NCBI RefSeq assembly: GCF_024199005.1
Contig: NZ_JANATA010000001.1
Coordinates: 248,001-312,000 of the forward strand
Reading direction: 5' to 3'
DNA: 64,000 nt
DNA from: Opacimonas viscosa
GTDB taxonomy: Bacteria > Pseudomonadota > Gammaproteobacteria > Enterobacterales > Alteromonadaceae
Position 1 is the first letter of the stretch; the number at the start of each line of letters is the position of its first letter. The notes beneath the pieces were generated by a model that saw nothing but the letters and a program-made list of their open reading frames with translations, ran no database searches and was not told where the DNA came from. Position numbers and translations under genes: made by a program. Below are positions 8,595 through 16,942 of the stretch, in pieces.

Positions 8595-9740
8595 CTATGG
8601 CATACGATTGAAATAAAGATGTGGTAATGGCTCCATCGATGGTCGGCTTGCTTGACCTGTTAGTTGAGATAAATCTTCTGTTTCATCGCCCCTGAAGTGA
8701 GATTCGCTGTTCTTTGTTTTATCAACAAGGGTCAATACTTTTGCGTTTTGTTGAATTAACTTTGCTAATTGTTCTGGCGGCCCTAATAGTGACACCGCAA
8801 ATGTAGAACGCTGCCCCATTTGTGATTGTAAGGTTATTTGCTCAATAATATTTAGCCCTTTTAGGTAGGCTGTTACCTGAGCCAAATCAGTCAGCGATCC
8901 CATATTATCGATTGTTACCAGCGTTTTAATTTGTTCGCCTTTGGCAAACAAAGTGGTATCAATCGCATATTCCTGTGCAATCACTTCTGCGTAGTCGTTC
9001 ACAAAACTCATTATGGCTGATTGCTCATCAGCACCAGTGTACGAACCTAACTGCAACGAATGTTCAGTTTTAATAAAAGAGTCAAGTTGCCAATTGAGTT
9101 CCTGATTCACAAACAGTTTTATCGCGACTACGTAATCTGGCGAATAGCGCCTAGAACTTTCAAATATGACATCAACAAACTGTCCCCAAATATCTATTTC
9201 ATTGACTTGACTTAGGTCGGTTAAATCATACAAAGGTAAAGATACCTGCAGTCCTCGGCGATCGAATGCGTCGCGGAGCATAGAGTGATGAGTGCTGATA
9301 TTGCCATCGCCTATTAGCATGCGTTCAGAGTTGGAAGGTTCATCGACAATCATCCACACCAGAGTTTCGGGTCGAGTGTCACTCATAAGTGGTAAAGCAT
9401 TGCGTTTTAACCAAGTGTGTAGTTTAGATTCATTAAACTCCACTTCTAAAGTTAAGGTATCATTTGCAATAAAACGGGTCGCTTCCACATAAGCACGACT
9501 TTGTTTTAGCAAGGCTGTTACCTCTGGCGCATCTAAAATTTGTACGCTGCCTGACATTTTAATTAAAACATTTTGCAACGCACTTTTAATGGCTACATTT
9601 TGTGCACTTGACGATTGGTTAGCAACTGGAACTTGAGAGAAGTTCAACGGGGTATAAATAGACGCAAAAACACAGCATGGCAAAAAAATAAACCAAACAA
9701 TCAATAGATTAATTGCTTTTTGTGTCACGTTTCTATTCAA
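8595..9740 (-). CDS. DUF2066 domain-containing exported protein
   Basis: Exported protein of 381 residues with a signal peptide (hydrophobic 11-26, likely cleavage after VFAS) and the DUF2066 pattern (VKSALQNVLIKMSGS-like start, LKRNALPLM, LVWMIVDE). DUF2066 proteins are found upstream of purM and next to hda in many gammaproteobacteria, as here; function unknown. It ends 39 bases before the hda start and probably shares a transcript with it. Confidence 0.8.
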   Translation of the reverse strand: MNRNVTQKAINLLIVWFIFLPCCVFASIYTPLNFSQVPVANQSSSAQNVAIKSALQNVLIKMSGSVQILDAPEVTALLKQSRAYVEATRFIANDTLTLEVEFNESKLHTWLKRNALPLMSDTRPETLVWMIVDEPSNSERMLIGDGNISTHHSMLRDAFDRRGLQVSLPLYDLTDLSQVNEIDIWGQFVDVIFESSRRYSPDYVVAIKLFVNQELNWQLDSFIKTEHSLQLGSYTGADEQSAIMSFVNDYAEVIAQEYAIDTTLFAKGEQIKTLVTIDNMGSLTDLAQVTAYLKGLNIIEQITLQSQMGQRSTFAVSLLGPPEQLAKLIQQNAKVLTLVDKTKNSESHFRGDETEDLSQLTGQASRPSMEPLPHLYFNRMP

Positions 9741-9802
9741 CGGATATTCCTTGTTCTTGATATCTGTACAACTTTATAGTGATATTGTTATGTATTTCAA
9801 CG

Positions 9803-9808
9803 TATAAT
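9803..9808 (+). promoter_or_regulatory. Candidate -10 element for purMN
   Basis: A perfect TATAAT lies 34 bases before the purM GTG. I could not find a convincing -35 hexamer at 16-18 bases, and no obvious PurR box in the 100 bases upstream. Confidence 0.4.
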
Positions 9809-9841
9809 GCACGGGTTTATTTTATATGAAAGAGAGCGAAC

Positions 9842-10882
9842 GTGAGTAAATCATCCCCTTCCCTAAGTTATAAAGATGCCGGAGTCGATATCGATGCCGG
9901 TAATGAATTAGTTGAACGTATAAAATCGGTAACTAAGAAAACACATCGTCCAGAGGTCAAGGGCGGCTTAGGTGGTTTCGGTGCACTCTGCTCATTACCA
10001 AGCAAATACAAAAACCCACTGCTGGTCTCAGGAACTGATGGTGTGGGTACTAAACTACGTTTAGCTATGGACTGTAACGAACACAGTGGTATCGGCATCG
10101 ACTTAGTGGCAATGTGTGTCAATGATTTAATTGTGCAAGGCGCGGAACCACTATTCTTTTTGGATTACTATGCTACAGGTAAACTTGATGTTGATGTGGC
10201 AGTTGACGTAGTTTCTGGAATAGGCAAAGGTTGTGAAATTTCTGGTTGTGCTTTGATTGGCGGTGAAACCGCTGAAATGCCAGGGATGTATCATGGTGGC
10301 GATTATGACGTTGCAGGTTTCTGTGTCGGCGTAGTAGAAGCTGAGGACGTTATTGATGGTACACAGGTAAAAGATGGCGATGCTTTAATTGCCCTAGCGT
10401 CTTCTGGCCCACATTCAAATGGCTTCTCCTTAATTCGTAAGATCATTGAAGTCACCGAGGCTGATATTTCTGCAGAGCTAGAAGGTAAATCCATCCAAGC
10501 ACACTTACTAGAGCCAACACGTATTTATGTGAAGAACACACTTAAGTTACTAGAGAGCGTCAAAGTGTCTGCTATTTCTCACATTACCGGTGGTGGCTTT
10601 TGGGAAAATATTCCTCGGGTGTTACCGGATAATCTTCAAGCTAACATTGATAAATCCACATGGACTTGGCCTGCAATATTTTCCTGGTTACAAACCCAAG
10701 GTAACGTGACTGAACACGAAATGTATCGCACGTTCAACTGTGGTGTTGGCCTGATTTTGGCATTACCTCAAGAATCCGTTGAGGAAGCTTTAACCATCCT
10801 CAATGAGCTGGGTGAAAATGCTTGGCAAATAGGTACTATTACAACTAAAACTGGCTCAGAGTCAGTTGTAATGAGCCGTTAA
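9842..10882 (+). CDS. purM: Phosphoribosylformylglycinamidine cyclo-ligase PurM (AIR synthetase)
   Basis: Fifth step of purine synthesis: ATP-dependent closure of FGAM to AIR, cytosolic. 346 residues, the family length. Signature segments: [11 protein letters not shown] at the N-terminus, the substrate/metal region [10 protein letters not shown], the glycine-rich [11 protein letters not shown] loop and [13 protein letters not shown]. The start is GTG 9842, preceded by AAAGAGAG. purN follows after two bases. Confidence 0.96.
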   Translation: MSKSSPSLSYKDAGVDIDAGNELVERIKSVTKKTHRPEVKGGLGGFGALCSLPSKYKNPLLVSGTDGVGTKLRLAMDCNEHSGIGIDLVAMCVNDLIVQGAEPLFFLDYYATGKLDVDVAVDVVSGIGKGCEISGCALIGGETAEMPGMYHGGDYDVAGFCVGVVEAEDVIDGTQVKDGDALIALASSGPHSNGFSLIRKIIEVTEADISAELEGKSIQAHLLEPTRIYVKNTLKLLESVKVSAISHITGGGFWENIPRVLPDNLQANIDKSTWTWPAIFSWLQTQGNVTEHEMYRTFNCGVGLILALPQESVEEALTILNELGENAWQIGTITTKTGSESVVMSR

Positions 10883-10884
10883 GC

Positions 10885-11526
10885 GTGAAGATAGCAGTTT
10901 TAGTATCAGGTAACGGCTCAAATTTACAAAGTATTATTGACCACGTTACCCAAGGAAAGATACCAGGCGAGATTTGTCTCGTATTATCCAATGTTGTCGG
11001 AGCATATGGCTTAGAGCGCGCTCAACAAGCAGGTATTGCGACTGAAATCCTAGCGAGTAAAGACTCTGGCTTATCTCGTGAAGAGTATGACATAGAGTTA
11101 GACAAGGTCCTTGCTAAATATGAACCTGACCTCATAGTTTTAGCTGGTTTCATGCGTATTTTGTCATATGCTTTTGTAAAACAGTATGAAGGCAAGATGA
11201 TCAACATACACCCATCTTTATTACCAAAGTACAAAGGGCTGCATACTCACCAGCGCGCTTTAGAAAATAAAGATACTGAACATGGCGTATCTGTTCATTT
11301 TGTCACTGCTGAGCTCGATGGTGGCCCTGTTATTTTACAGGCAAAAGTACCTATTTTTGCTGAAGATGATGAGACGATATTAGCAGAGCGTGTACAACAA
11401 CAAGAACACGTCATTTATCCTTTGGTAGTGAAATGGTTTGTGGAAAAACGTCTCACCATGTCAGATGGTGCCGCTTTTCTTGACAACGCCTTATTACCAG
11501 CAAAAGGTTACGCTGCTGAAGAATAA
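10885..11526 (+). CDS. purN: Phosphoribosylglycinamide formyltransferase PurN
   Basis: Third step of purine synthesis: transfers formyl from 10-formyl-THF to GAR. 213 residues. Catalytic features visible are the Asn-His pair in INIHPSLLPKYKGLHTHQRAL and the Asp in VTAELDGGPVI. The GTG start follows the purM stop by two bases, so translation is probably coupled. No terminator is apparent before fadE. Confidence 0.96.
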   Translation: MKIAVLVSGNGSNLQSIIDHVTQGKIPGEICLVLSNVVGAYGLERAQQAGIATEILASKDSGLSREEYDIELDKVLAKYEPDLIVLAGFMRILSYAFVKQYEGKMINIHPSLLPKYKGLHTHQRALENKDTEHGVSVHFVTAELDGGPVILQAKVPIFAEDDETILAERVQQQEHVIYPLVVKWFVEKRLTMSDGAAFLDNALLPAKGYAAEE

Positions 11527-11580
11527 CAGTAAGTTTTCTTTTACTATTCCCCATGTTTAGACTTGAATTTGTTTAAGGAC

Positions 11581-11617
11581 TTCTCTACATTAGGCTGGTC
11601 TGACCTTTTGTAGAGAA
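11581..11617 (+). promoter_or_regulatory. FadR-like operator inside a perfect inverted repeat before fadE
   Basis: GGCTGGTCTGACCTTTT (11593-11609) resembles the FadR palindrome AACTGGTCNGACCAGTT: the CTGGTC and GACC cores are exact. It is framed by a perfect 9-bp repeat, TTCTCTACA (11581-11589) and TGTAGAGAA (11609-11617). The right arm contains the only purine-rich ribosome-site candidate before the ATG at 11623. Repression of fadE by an acyl-CoA-responsive regulator is inferred. Confidence 0.55.
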
Positions 11618-11622
11618 TTCGT

Positions 11623-14040
11623 ATGTCTGTTATTTTTACCATAATTGGAATTTTAATTGTCTGTGCACTGTGTGCATATCACCGGTTATCTGCTGGATAT
11701 ACTGCTTTAAGCGCTTTTATTGCTATATTGTTTTTGGGAGAACTCCTAGGCCATTACCCATTGGTCTGGTTATTATGGGCGACTATTTCACTGTTTCTTG
11801 CATATCCGCCAGTCCGTCAAAAATGTTTAACTGAACGAATATTCACATTATATAAAACAGTGACGCCAGAAATGTCACGTACCGAACAAGAAGCCATTGC
11901 TGCTGGAACTGTCTGGTGGGATGGTGAATTATTTTCTGGAAAGCCTCGTTGGGAAAAGTTACACGATGTCACTCCGCCAAAATTAACTACTGAGGAAGCC
12001 GATTTTTTAAATGGTCCTGTAGAGCAAGTTTGCACGATGGTTGACGAATGGCAAATTAATCATAAAGATGCCGATTTGTCTCCTGAGATATGGCAGTTTC
12101 TAAAAGAGAATAAGTTTTTTGCCATGATCATTGCCAAGGAATTTGGTGGCCTCGCATTTTCGGCATATGCTCAATCACGCGTTTTACAAAAGTTATCAGG
12201 TGTATCAGCTGTCCTCTCGACAACCGTTGGCGTACCTAACTCTCTAGGCCCTGGCGAACTGTTACAGCACTACGGTACGAAAGCACAACAAGATTATTAC
12301 CTTCCTCGCCTAGTGAGCGGTGCTGAAATCCCCTGCTTTGCCTTAACCGGACCTGAAGCAGGATCTGATGCAGGTTCCATTCCTGACTTTGGCACAATTT
12401 GTATGGGAGAATGGGATGGTGAACAAGTCCTTGGTATGCGTCTTACGTTCGATAAGCGTTATATTACCCTGGCACCGGTCGCAACTGTCATTGGGCTTGC
12501 ATTCAAATTATATGATCCTGAGCATCTCTTAAGTGATACTGAAGAGCTCGGCATTACCTGTGCATTATTACCCAGCACAACACCCGGTCTAGATATTGGC
12601 AATCGGCATTTCCCTTTGAATGTGCCATTTCAAAATGGACCGATCCGTGGTTCTGATATCTTCGTTCCTCTCGATTACATTATTGGTGGCCCAGATATGG
12701 CAGGCAAAGGATGGCGTATGTTGATGGAATGTCTATCGGTTGGCCGTTGTATTACCCTTCCCTCTTGTGCCGCAGGTGGCGCTAAGTCAATTGCGTTAGC
12801 AACAGGAGCTTATGCAAGAATTCGACGTCAATTCAAAATGCCTATTGCAAAAATGGAAGGTATCGAAGAAATGCTCGCTCGGATTGGAGGGCATGCTTAC
12901 ATGATGGATGCTGTCACCACGTTATCAACTGCAGCGGTCGACTTAGGCGAAAAACCTTCTGTAATTTCAGCTATCTGCAAATACCATCTCACAGAGAATA
13001 TGCGTACTGTTATGAATGATGCTATGGATGTTCACGGCGGTAAAGGGATTATGCTAGGGCCTAATAACTACTTAGGCCGTGGTTACCAAGGTGTTCCTAT
13101 TTCCATAACCGTAGAAGGTGCCAATATTCTTACCCGAAATATGATGATTTTTGGCCAAGGTGCGATGCGTTGTCACCCTTATGTCCTCGCAGAATTAAAA
13201 GCTGCTGCATTACCTAATAAACAGGACGCATTGATAGCTTTTGACAAAGCTATTTTCGGCCATATTGGTTTTGCTTTGAGCAACTTTGTCGCATCAAAAT
13301 GGTTTTCTTTTACACGTGGTTATCTGGGACATAGTCCTTTTAATGATGAAACCAAACGTTATTATCAACAAATAAATGGTTACAGTGCAAATTTGGCCTT
13401 TTTGAGTGACATTGCAATGGGTGTTTTGGGTGGTTCACTGAAACGCCGAGAACGATTATCTGCGCGTTTGGGTGATATACTTAGTCATCTTTATTTAGCT
13501 TCGGCAACGTTAAAACGCTACGCAGACCAAGGTAGAAACAAAGATGATTTACCTTTATTAATATGGTCAATGCAGCATGCTTTGTCTGAAATAGATTATG
13601 CGATAGCAGAATTCATTCGTAACTTCCCCAACCCTGTTGTGCGGTTTTTTCTAAAATTAACCTTACAACCCTTTGGCATTTGGAATAAAAAGGCCAATGA
13701 TAAAGTTGAGCATGCCATTGCGCACATATTACAAGCACCTAATCCGACGCGTACTAGGTTAGGTGAAGGTCAGTTTATTGCAGAAACAACAGGTAATTTA
13801 TTGGGTGAACTAGAAGCTACCTTAAAATTAGTCCAAAAAGCCGAACCAATACATGCGCACATATGTCAAGCGCTGGGAGAAAGACGGCCATTTACTTGTT
13901 TAGATGCACTGGCTGATGAAGCGTTAACCGCTGGCATCATTGACGAAGATGAAGCTACACTTTTAAGAACAACAGAAAAAGGCCGTTTAAAAACCATCAA
14001 TGTTGATGATTTTGCGCCAGATGAATTAGTTATTCGTTAA
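11623..14040 (+). CDS. fadE: Acyl-CoA dehydrogenase FadE
   Basis: First step of fatty acid beta-oxidation, oxidising acyl-CoA to trans-2-enoyl-CoA. 805 residues, close to E. coli FadE (814) and longer than ordinary acyl-CoA dehydrogenases. Two N-terminal hydrophobic segments (about 3-20 and 25-65) suggest membrane association. The FAD/substrate motif is CFALTGPEAGSDAGSIPDFG, and the catalytic base is Glu498 in ITVEGANILTRN (E. coli numbering about 497). A long C-terminal helical region follows, as in FadE. Preceded by a FadR-like site and followed by a strong bidirectional terminator. Confidence 0.94.
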   Translation: MSVIFTIIGILIVCALCAYHRLSAGYTALSAFIAILFLGELLGHYPLVWLLWATISLFLAYPPVRQKCLTERIFTLYKTVTPEMSRTEQEAIAAGTVWWDGELFSGKPRWEKLHDVTPPKLTTEEADFLNGPVEQVCTMVDEWQINHKDADLSPEIWQFLKENKFFAMIIAKEFGGLAFSAYAQSRVLQKLSGVSAVLSTTVGVPNSLGPGELLQHYGTKAQQDYYLPRLVSGAEIPCFALTGPEAGSDAGSIPDFGTICMGEWDGEQVLGMRLTFDKRYITLAPVATVIGLAFKLYDPEHLLSDTEELGITCALLPSTTPGLDIGNRHFPLNVPFQNGPIRGSDIFVPLDYIIGGPDMAGKGWRMLMECLSVGRCITLPSCAAGGAKSIALATGAYARIRRQFKMPIAKMEGIEEMLARIGGHAYMMDAVTTLSTAAVDLGEKPSVISAICKYHLTENMRTVMNDAMDVHGGKGIMLGPNNYLGRGYQGVPISITVEGANILTRNMMIFGQGAMRCHPYVLAELKAAALPNKQDALIAFDKAIFGHIGFALSNFVASKWFSFTRGYLGHSPFNDETKRYYQQINGYSANLAFLSDIAMGVLGGSLKRRERLSARLGDILSHLYLASATLKRYADQGRNKDDLPLLIWSMQHALSEIDYAIAEFIRNFPNPVVRFFLKLTLQPFGIWNKKANDKVEHAIAHILQAPNPTRTRLGEGQFIAETTGNLLGELEATLKLVQKAEPIHAHICQALGERRPFTCLDALADEALTAGIIDEDEATLLRTTEKGRLKTINVDDFAPDELVIR

Positions 14041-14057
14041 GTAGAACCAGCTCCAAT

Positions 14058-14099
14058 GAAAAAGGCCTAGTTTCGGAACCACCAAAACTAGGCCTTTCG
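14058..14099. terminator. Bidirectional terminator after fadE
   Basis: Perfect 13-bp stem AAAGGCCTAGTTT / AAACTAGGCCTTT with an 11-base loop and A/T flanks, between the convergent fadE and response-regulator genes. Confidence 0.88.
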
Positions 14100-14121
14100 T
14101 TATTGATATAAACACAATCAC

Positions 14122-14775
14122 TTAATTCGCTTTTTCTTCCAAATTTAACTCTTCTACTAACAGTACAACCTGTGTTCTTGATTTCACATTAAATTTTTTG
14201 AAGATAGCACTGATGTGTGCTTTTACCGTAGCTTCGGTCACGAATAACTTATCTGCAATTTCTTTATTAGACAAACCTTCTTTCAGGCAATGGAGAACTC
14301 TAACCTGTTTTGGAGTGAGTTCTTTCACTCGCTTGATTGAAGTAATTAGTTCTGGGACATTATCCTCAAAAACGTCTATAAAACGTTCTGGAATGAACTT
14401 TCCACCCTCCATAACTGACATAATTGCATGTGCCATTTTACGTGAATTATACGATTTAGGAATGTAACCCTTAGCGCCAAAATGCATAGCAACACTGACG
14501 GCTTGATCAGATTCATTAGCTGAAACAACAACAACAACAACCGGTGTATCAGTGACTTTATCAAGCACAGATGTTAAACCATAATAATTATCAGCACCTG
14601 GCATATTTAGGTCCAGAATAACTAAATCAATATCTGGATTTGTTTTTATTGCTTTAAGCGTTGTCTGTACTGAGTCCGCATGCACAATTTGCATGTTTTC
14701 AAAAAATGGATCCAAGGCACCTTCTAGGGCATCCCTAAAAAGTGGATGGTCATCGGCAATTAAAAACGTGTTCAT
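14122..14775 (-). CDS. NarL/FixJ-family response regulator (LuxR-type HTH), orphan
   Basis: Receiver domain with the acidic pair in IADDHP, phosphoacceptor Asp55 in VILDLNMPG, and Lys in GYIPKSY; C-terminal LuxR HTH with LTPKQVRVLHCLKEGLSNKEIADKL at about 150-175. 217 residues from the ATG at 14775, which has AAGGGA eight bases upstream; the longer reading to 14817 precedes the normal receiver start. No histidine kinase is adjacent. The receiver resembles the CrbR/ErdR acetate-ethanol regulators, but this is an impression only. Confidence 0.82.
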   Translation of the reverse strand: MNTFLIADDHPLFRDALEGALDPFFENMQIVHADSVQTTLKAIKTNPDIDLVILDLNMPGADNYYGLTSVLDKVTDTPVVVVVVSANESDQAVSVAMHFGAKGYIPKSYNSRKMAHAIMSVMEGGKFIPERFIDVFEDNVPELITSIKRVKELTPKQVRVLHCLKEGLSNKEIADKLFVTEATVKAHISAIFKKFNVKSRTQVVLLVEELNLEEKAN

Positions 14776-14867
14776 CTTTTGTATCCCTTGTGATGCAACA
14801 TTAATTGTGGACTTCACTCATAATAAAGTACAATAACTCTATCTCATAAATAAAATCTTAGACCAAA

Positions 14868-15596
14868 ATGCGCAAAAATGACAATTTATTTTCACAACCG
14901 ATAACGGATATAACTGATTTTTCCTTTGATCAAAACGTGGCGCAAGTCTTTCCTGATATGATAAACCGGTCCATTCCAGGTTACCCTCTCATAATAGATA
15001 ATATTGGATATTTATCTGAGCAATATGCACAAGAGCAAACCGTTATTTATGACCTCGGTTGCGCCACTGGTATTGCTACGCTGAGTATAGCAAAACAATT
15101 GACTAAAAGCTGTCCTATCATTGCTATTGATAACTCATTATCCATGGTCGAAAAAGCAACGCAATACCTCGGGCAGTATAACCATGGTGCAGATGTTTCT
15201 ATCCGACTTGATGATATTACATTAACAGATTTACAACCGGCAAGTGTCATTATTATGAACTTTACGTTACAGTTTTTAGCACCTGAACAAAGAGCACAGA
15301 TGCTTGCTAAAATATATGATGCATTGTTACCCGGTGGGATTTTGATTTTATCAGAGAAATTTAAAGCCGAAGAAGAACTCCCTAATAAAGTACTGATAGA
15401 TTTGCATCACCAATTTAAGAAAAACAATGGCTATAGTGACCTAGAGATCAGCCAGAAAAGAACTGCACTAGAAAATGTCATGAAAACCGATACGATGAGT
15501 ACACATTTTCAGCGACTGACTGCCTCTGGTTTTACTAATATCACAACTTGGTTTAGTTGTTTTAATTTCATGTCTCTGATTGCACACAAAGAGTAA
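14868..15596 (+). CDS. cmoA: Carboxy-SAM synthase CmoA
   Basis: Converts S-adenosylmethionine and prephenate to carboxy-SAM, the donor for cmo5U34 in tRNA wobble positions. 242 residues. The CmoA N-terminus (FSFDQNVAQVFPDMINRSIPGYP) and the SAM motif DLGCATGIATLSIA are clear. cmoB starts four bases after the stop, as in the E. coli cmoAB operon. Confidence 0.95.
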   Translation: MRKNDNLFSQPITDITDFSFDQNVAQVFPDMINRSIPGYPLIIDNIGYLSEQYAQEQTVIYDLGCATGIATLSIAKQLTKSCPIIAIDNSLSMVEKATQYLGQYNHGADVSIRLDDITLTDLQPASVIIMNFTLQFLAPEQRAQMLAKIYDALLPGGILILSEKFKAEEELPNKVLIDLHHQFKKNNGYSDLEISQKRTALENVMKTDTMSTHFQRLTASGFTNITTWFSCFNFMSLIAHKE

Positions 15597-15600
15597 ATAT

Positions 15601-16563
15601 ATGCACCCTCATTTTAAACAGTGTTTACATCAGTTAATCGATTCACCGTTGGATAGTTGGCTGGCTCAATTGCCTTCTGAACTTGCCAATTGGGAAAACG
15701 CACAAAAACACGGTGACTGGCAGAAATGGCAAAAACTGCTATCTAAATTTCCCCATGGAGAACAACCGCAATGGCAGGTGGTTGATGGTACAGTGACATT
15801 TACTCCTGAATTAGCCCAATACGGTCCCGCTATTACAGGATTATTGAAACAATTCATGCCTTGGCGCAAGGGCCCATTTAATATTGCAGGTGTCACCATA
15901 GATACTGAGTGGCGCTCAGACTTTAAATGGGAGCGTTTATTACCCCATATCAGCAATCTCAATGGCAGATATGTATTAGACGTAGGTTGTGGCAGTGGCT
16001 ATCACCTGTGGCGGATGCTCGAGCAAAACGCCAAAATGGTTATCGGGGTCGACCCCTCACCTTTGTTTTTTATGCAAAGTTTGATTACTCAAAAATACGC
16101 ACCCACTGTCCCTTTGTATTTTTTACCTTTAGGTGTGGAAGATTTACCCGCTGCCAATGCCTTTGATACCGTATTTTCTATGGGTGTGTTTTATCACCGT
16201 CGTGACCCTATGACTTTTTTGCAACAACTTAAACAGCAATTACGCAAAGGGGGCGAATTAGTATTAGAAACCCTTGTAGTGGATGGTGATGAAAATACGG
16301 TTGTTATGCCACAAGACAGATATGCACAAATGCGTAACGTTTGGTTCCTACCCAGTGTTAAAGCCTTGGAACTCTGGTTAAACAGAGCAGGATTTTCGAA
16401 CATTCGCACCGTTGATGTAGACCAAACATCCGTGGCTGAACAAAGAAAAACAACATGGATAGAAGGACACTCTTTGTCTGATTTTCTTGACCCGAACAAT
16501 ACCGAATTAACCATCGAAGGGTACCCTGCCCCAAAACGTGCCGTAGTCATTGCTAACAAGTGA
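15601..16563 (+). CDS. cmoB: tRNA U34 carboxymethyltransferase CmoB
   Basis: Transfers the carboxymethyl group of carboxy-SAM to 5-hydroxyuridine-34 of tRNA. 320 residues from ATG 15601, which follows cmoA by four bases; a 5' extension to 15580 overlaps cmoA and lacks support. Visible are the SAM motif VLDVGCGSGYHLWRM, WRSDFKWERLLPH and the terminal EGYPAPKRAVVIANK. The stop codon lies at the very edge of an IS200/IS605-type right end, so the last codon or two may be contributed by that insertion. Confidence 0.95.
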   Translation: MHPHFKQCLHQLIDSPLDSWLAQLPSELANWENAQKHGDWQKWQKLLSKFPHGEQPQWQVVDGTVTFTPELAQYGPAITGLLKQFMPWRKGPFNIAGVTIDTEWRSDFKWERLLPHISNLNGRYVLDVGCGSGYHLWRMLEQNAKMVIGVDPSPLFFMQSLITQKYAPTVPLYFLPLGVEDLPAANAFDTVFSMGVFYHRRDPMTFLQQLKQQLRKGGELVLETLVVDGDENTVVMPQDRYAQMRNVWFLPSVKALELWLNRAGFSNIRTVDVDQTSVAEQRKTTWIEGHSLSDFLDPNNTELTIEGYPAPKRAVVIANK

Positions 16564-16621
16564 ACTACCCCGCGACAGAGCAAGTCTGATCACGGGGCTT
16601 CTGTTACATAGCGGTTTAAGA
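16562..16621 (-). mobile_element. Probable right end of an IS200/IS605 (TnpB) element
   Basis: Read on the minus strand after the tnpB remnant stop: GAAGCCCCGTGATCAGA, loop, then CGCGGGGTAGTTCAC. The hairpin occupies 16568-16597. The order tnpB 3' end, GAAGCCCC...GGGG hairpin, TAGTTCAC terminus is typical of the right ends (and omega-RNA scaffolds) of TnpB elements. The last bases coincide with the cmoB stop. The hairpin could also terminate cmoAB, though the + strand side has no good T-run. Confidence 0.55.
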
Positions 16622-16854
16622 CTATGCAACTTCTCTTTTCTCATCTCCCACAGACAACTTCAATCGCTCGAAGACTTTCGTTTTAACGCCTGATTTCTGA
16701 TGAGCTATGGGGGCTACCCTCGCGACAAGACCGTCCGCGATAATGCCTAATTCTCCTTTGCGTGCAATGGTCACTGCTGCAGAGACATCTCGACTCTGAT
16801 GCATCCCGCATCCAGTGCAGGTGAAACTGCGTTGGTCCAACGACAACACATGAT
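16622..16854 (-). pseudogene. C-terminal remnant of IS200/IS605 TnpB (RNA-guided nuclease family)
   Basis: About 77 codons, open to the Tn3-family inverted repeat. It encodes the second Cys pair of the TnpB zinc ribbon (CTGC in RSFTCTGCGMHQ) and the last RuvC segment SRDVSAAVTIARKG with its conserved Asp, then a short tail. The RuvC-I and RuvC-II parts and the whole N-terminus are missing: the Tn3-family element at 16855 cuts the gene, and no continuation lies beyond either transposon copy. Not functional as a nuclease. Confidence 0.75.
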
Positions 16855-16897
16855 GGGGTTCTAGGGATTTTCCCCTCTAAAGTAACATAAATCGCCA
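16855..16897 (+). repeat. Terminal inverted repeat, Tn3-family copy 1, left
   Basis: 43 bp; exact reverse complement of 20023-20065. Starts GGGGTTCTAGGG and ends ACATAAATCGCCA. Interrupts the tnpB remnant. Confidence 0.95.
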
Positions 16898-16942
16898 CAA
16901 CCCTCGCAGTTAATGGCTTGTGGAGCTGGGTTACCTTTCATT

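Noticed and set aside
9773..9808. Full sigma70 promoter for purM
   Set aside because: TTGTTA at 9785 is only 12 bases from TATAAT, and no better -35 exists at 16-18 bases; only the -10 is reported.
16568..16597. Hairpin read simply as the cmoAB rho-independent terminator
   Set aside because: The + strand lacks a good T-run, and the position, GAAGCCCC...GGGGTAGTTCAC sequence and adjacency to tnpB fit an IS200/IS605 right end better. A terminator side-effect remains possible.
16683..16898. 71-codon minus-strand frame across the tnpB/Tn junction
   Set aside because: It is an alternative frame of the tnpB remnant that continues into the transposon repeat; no protein similarity.
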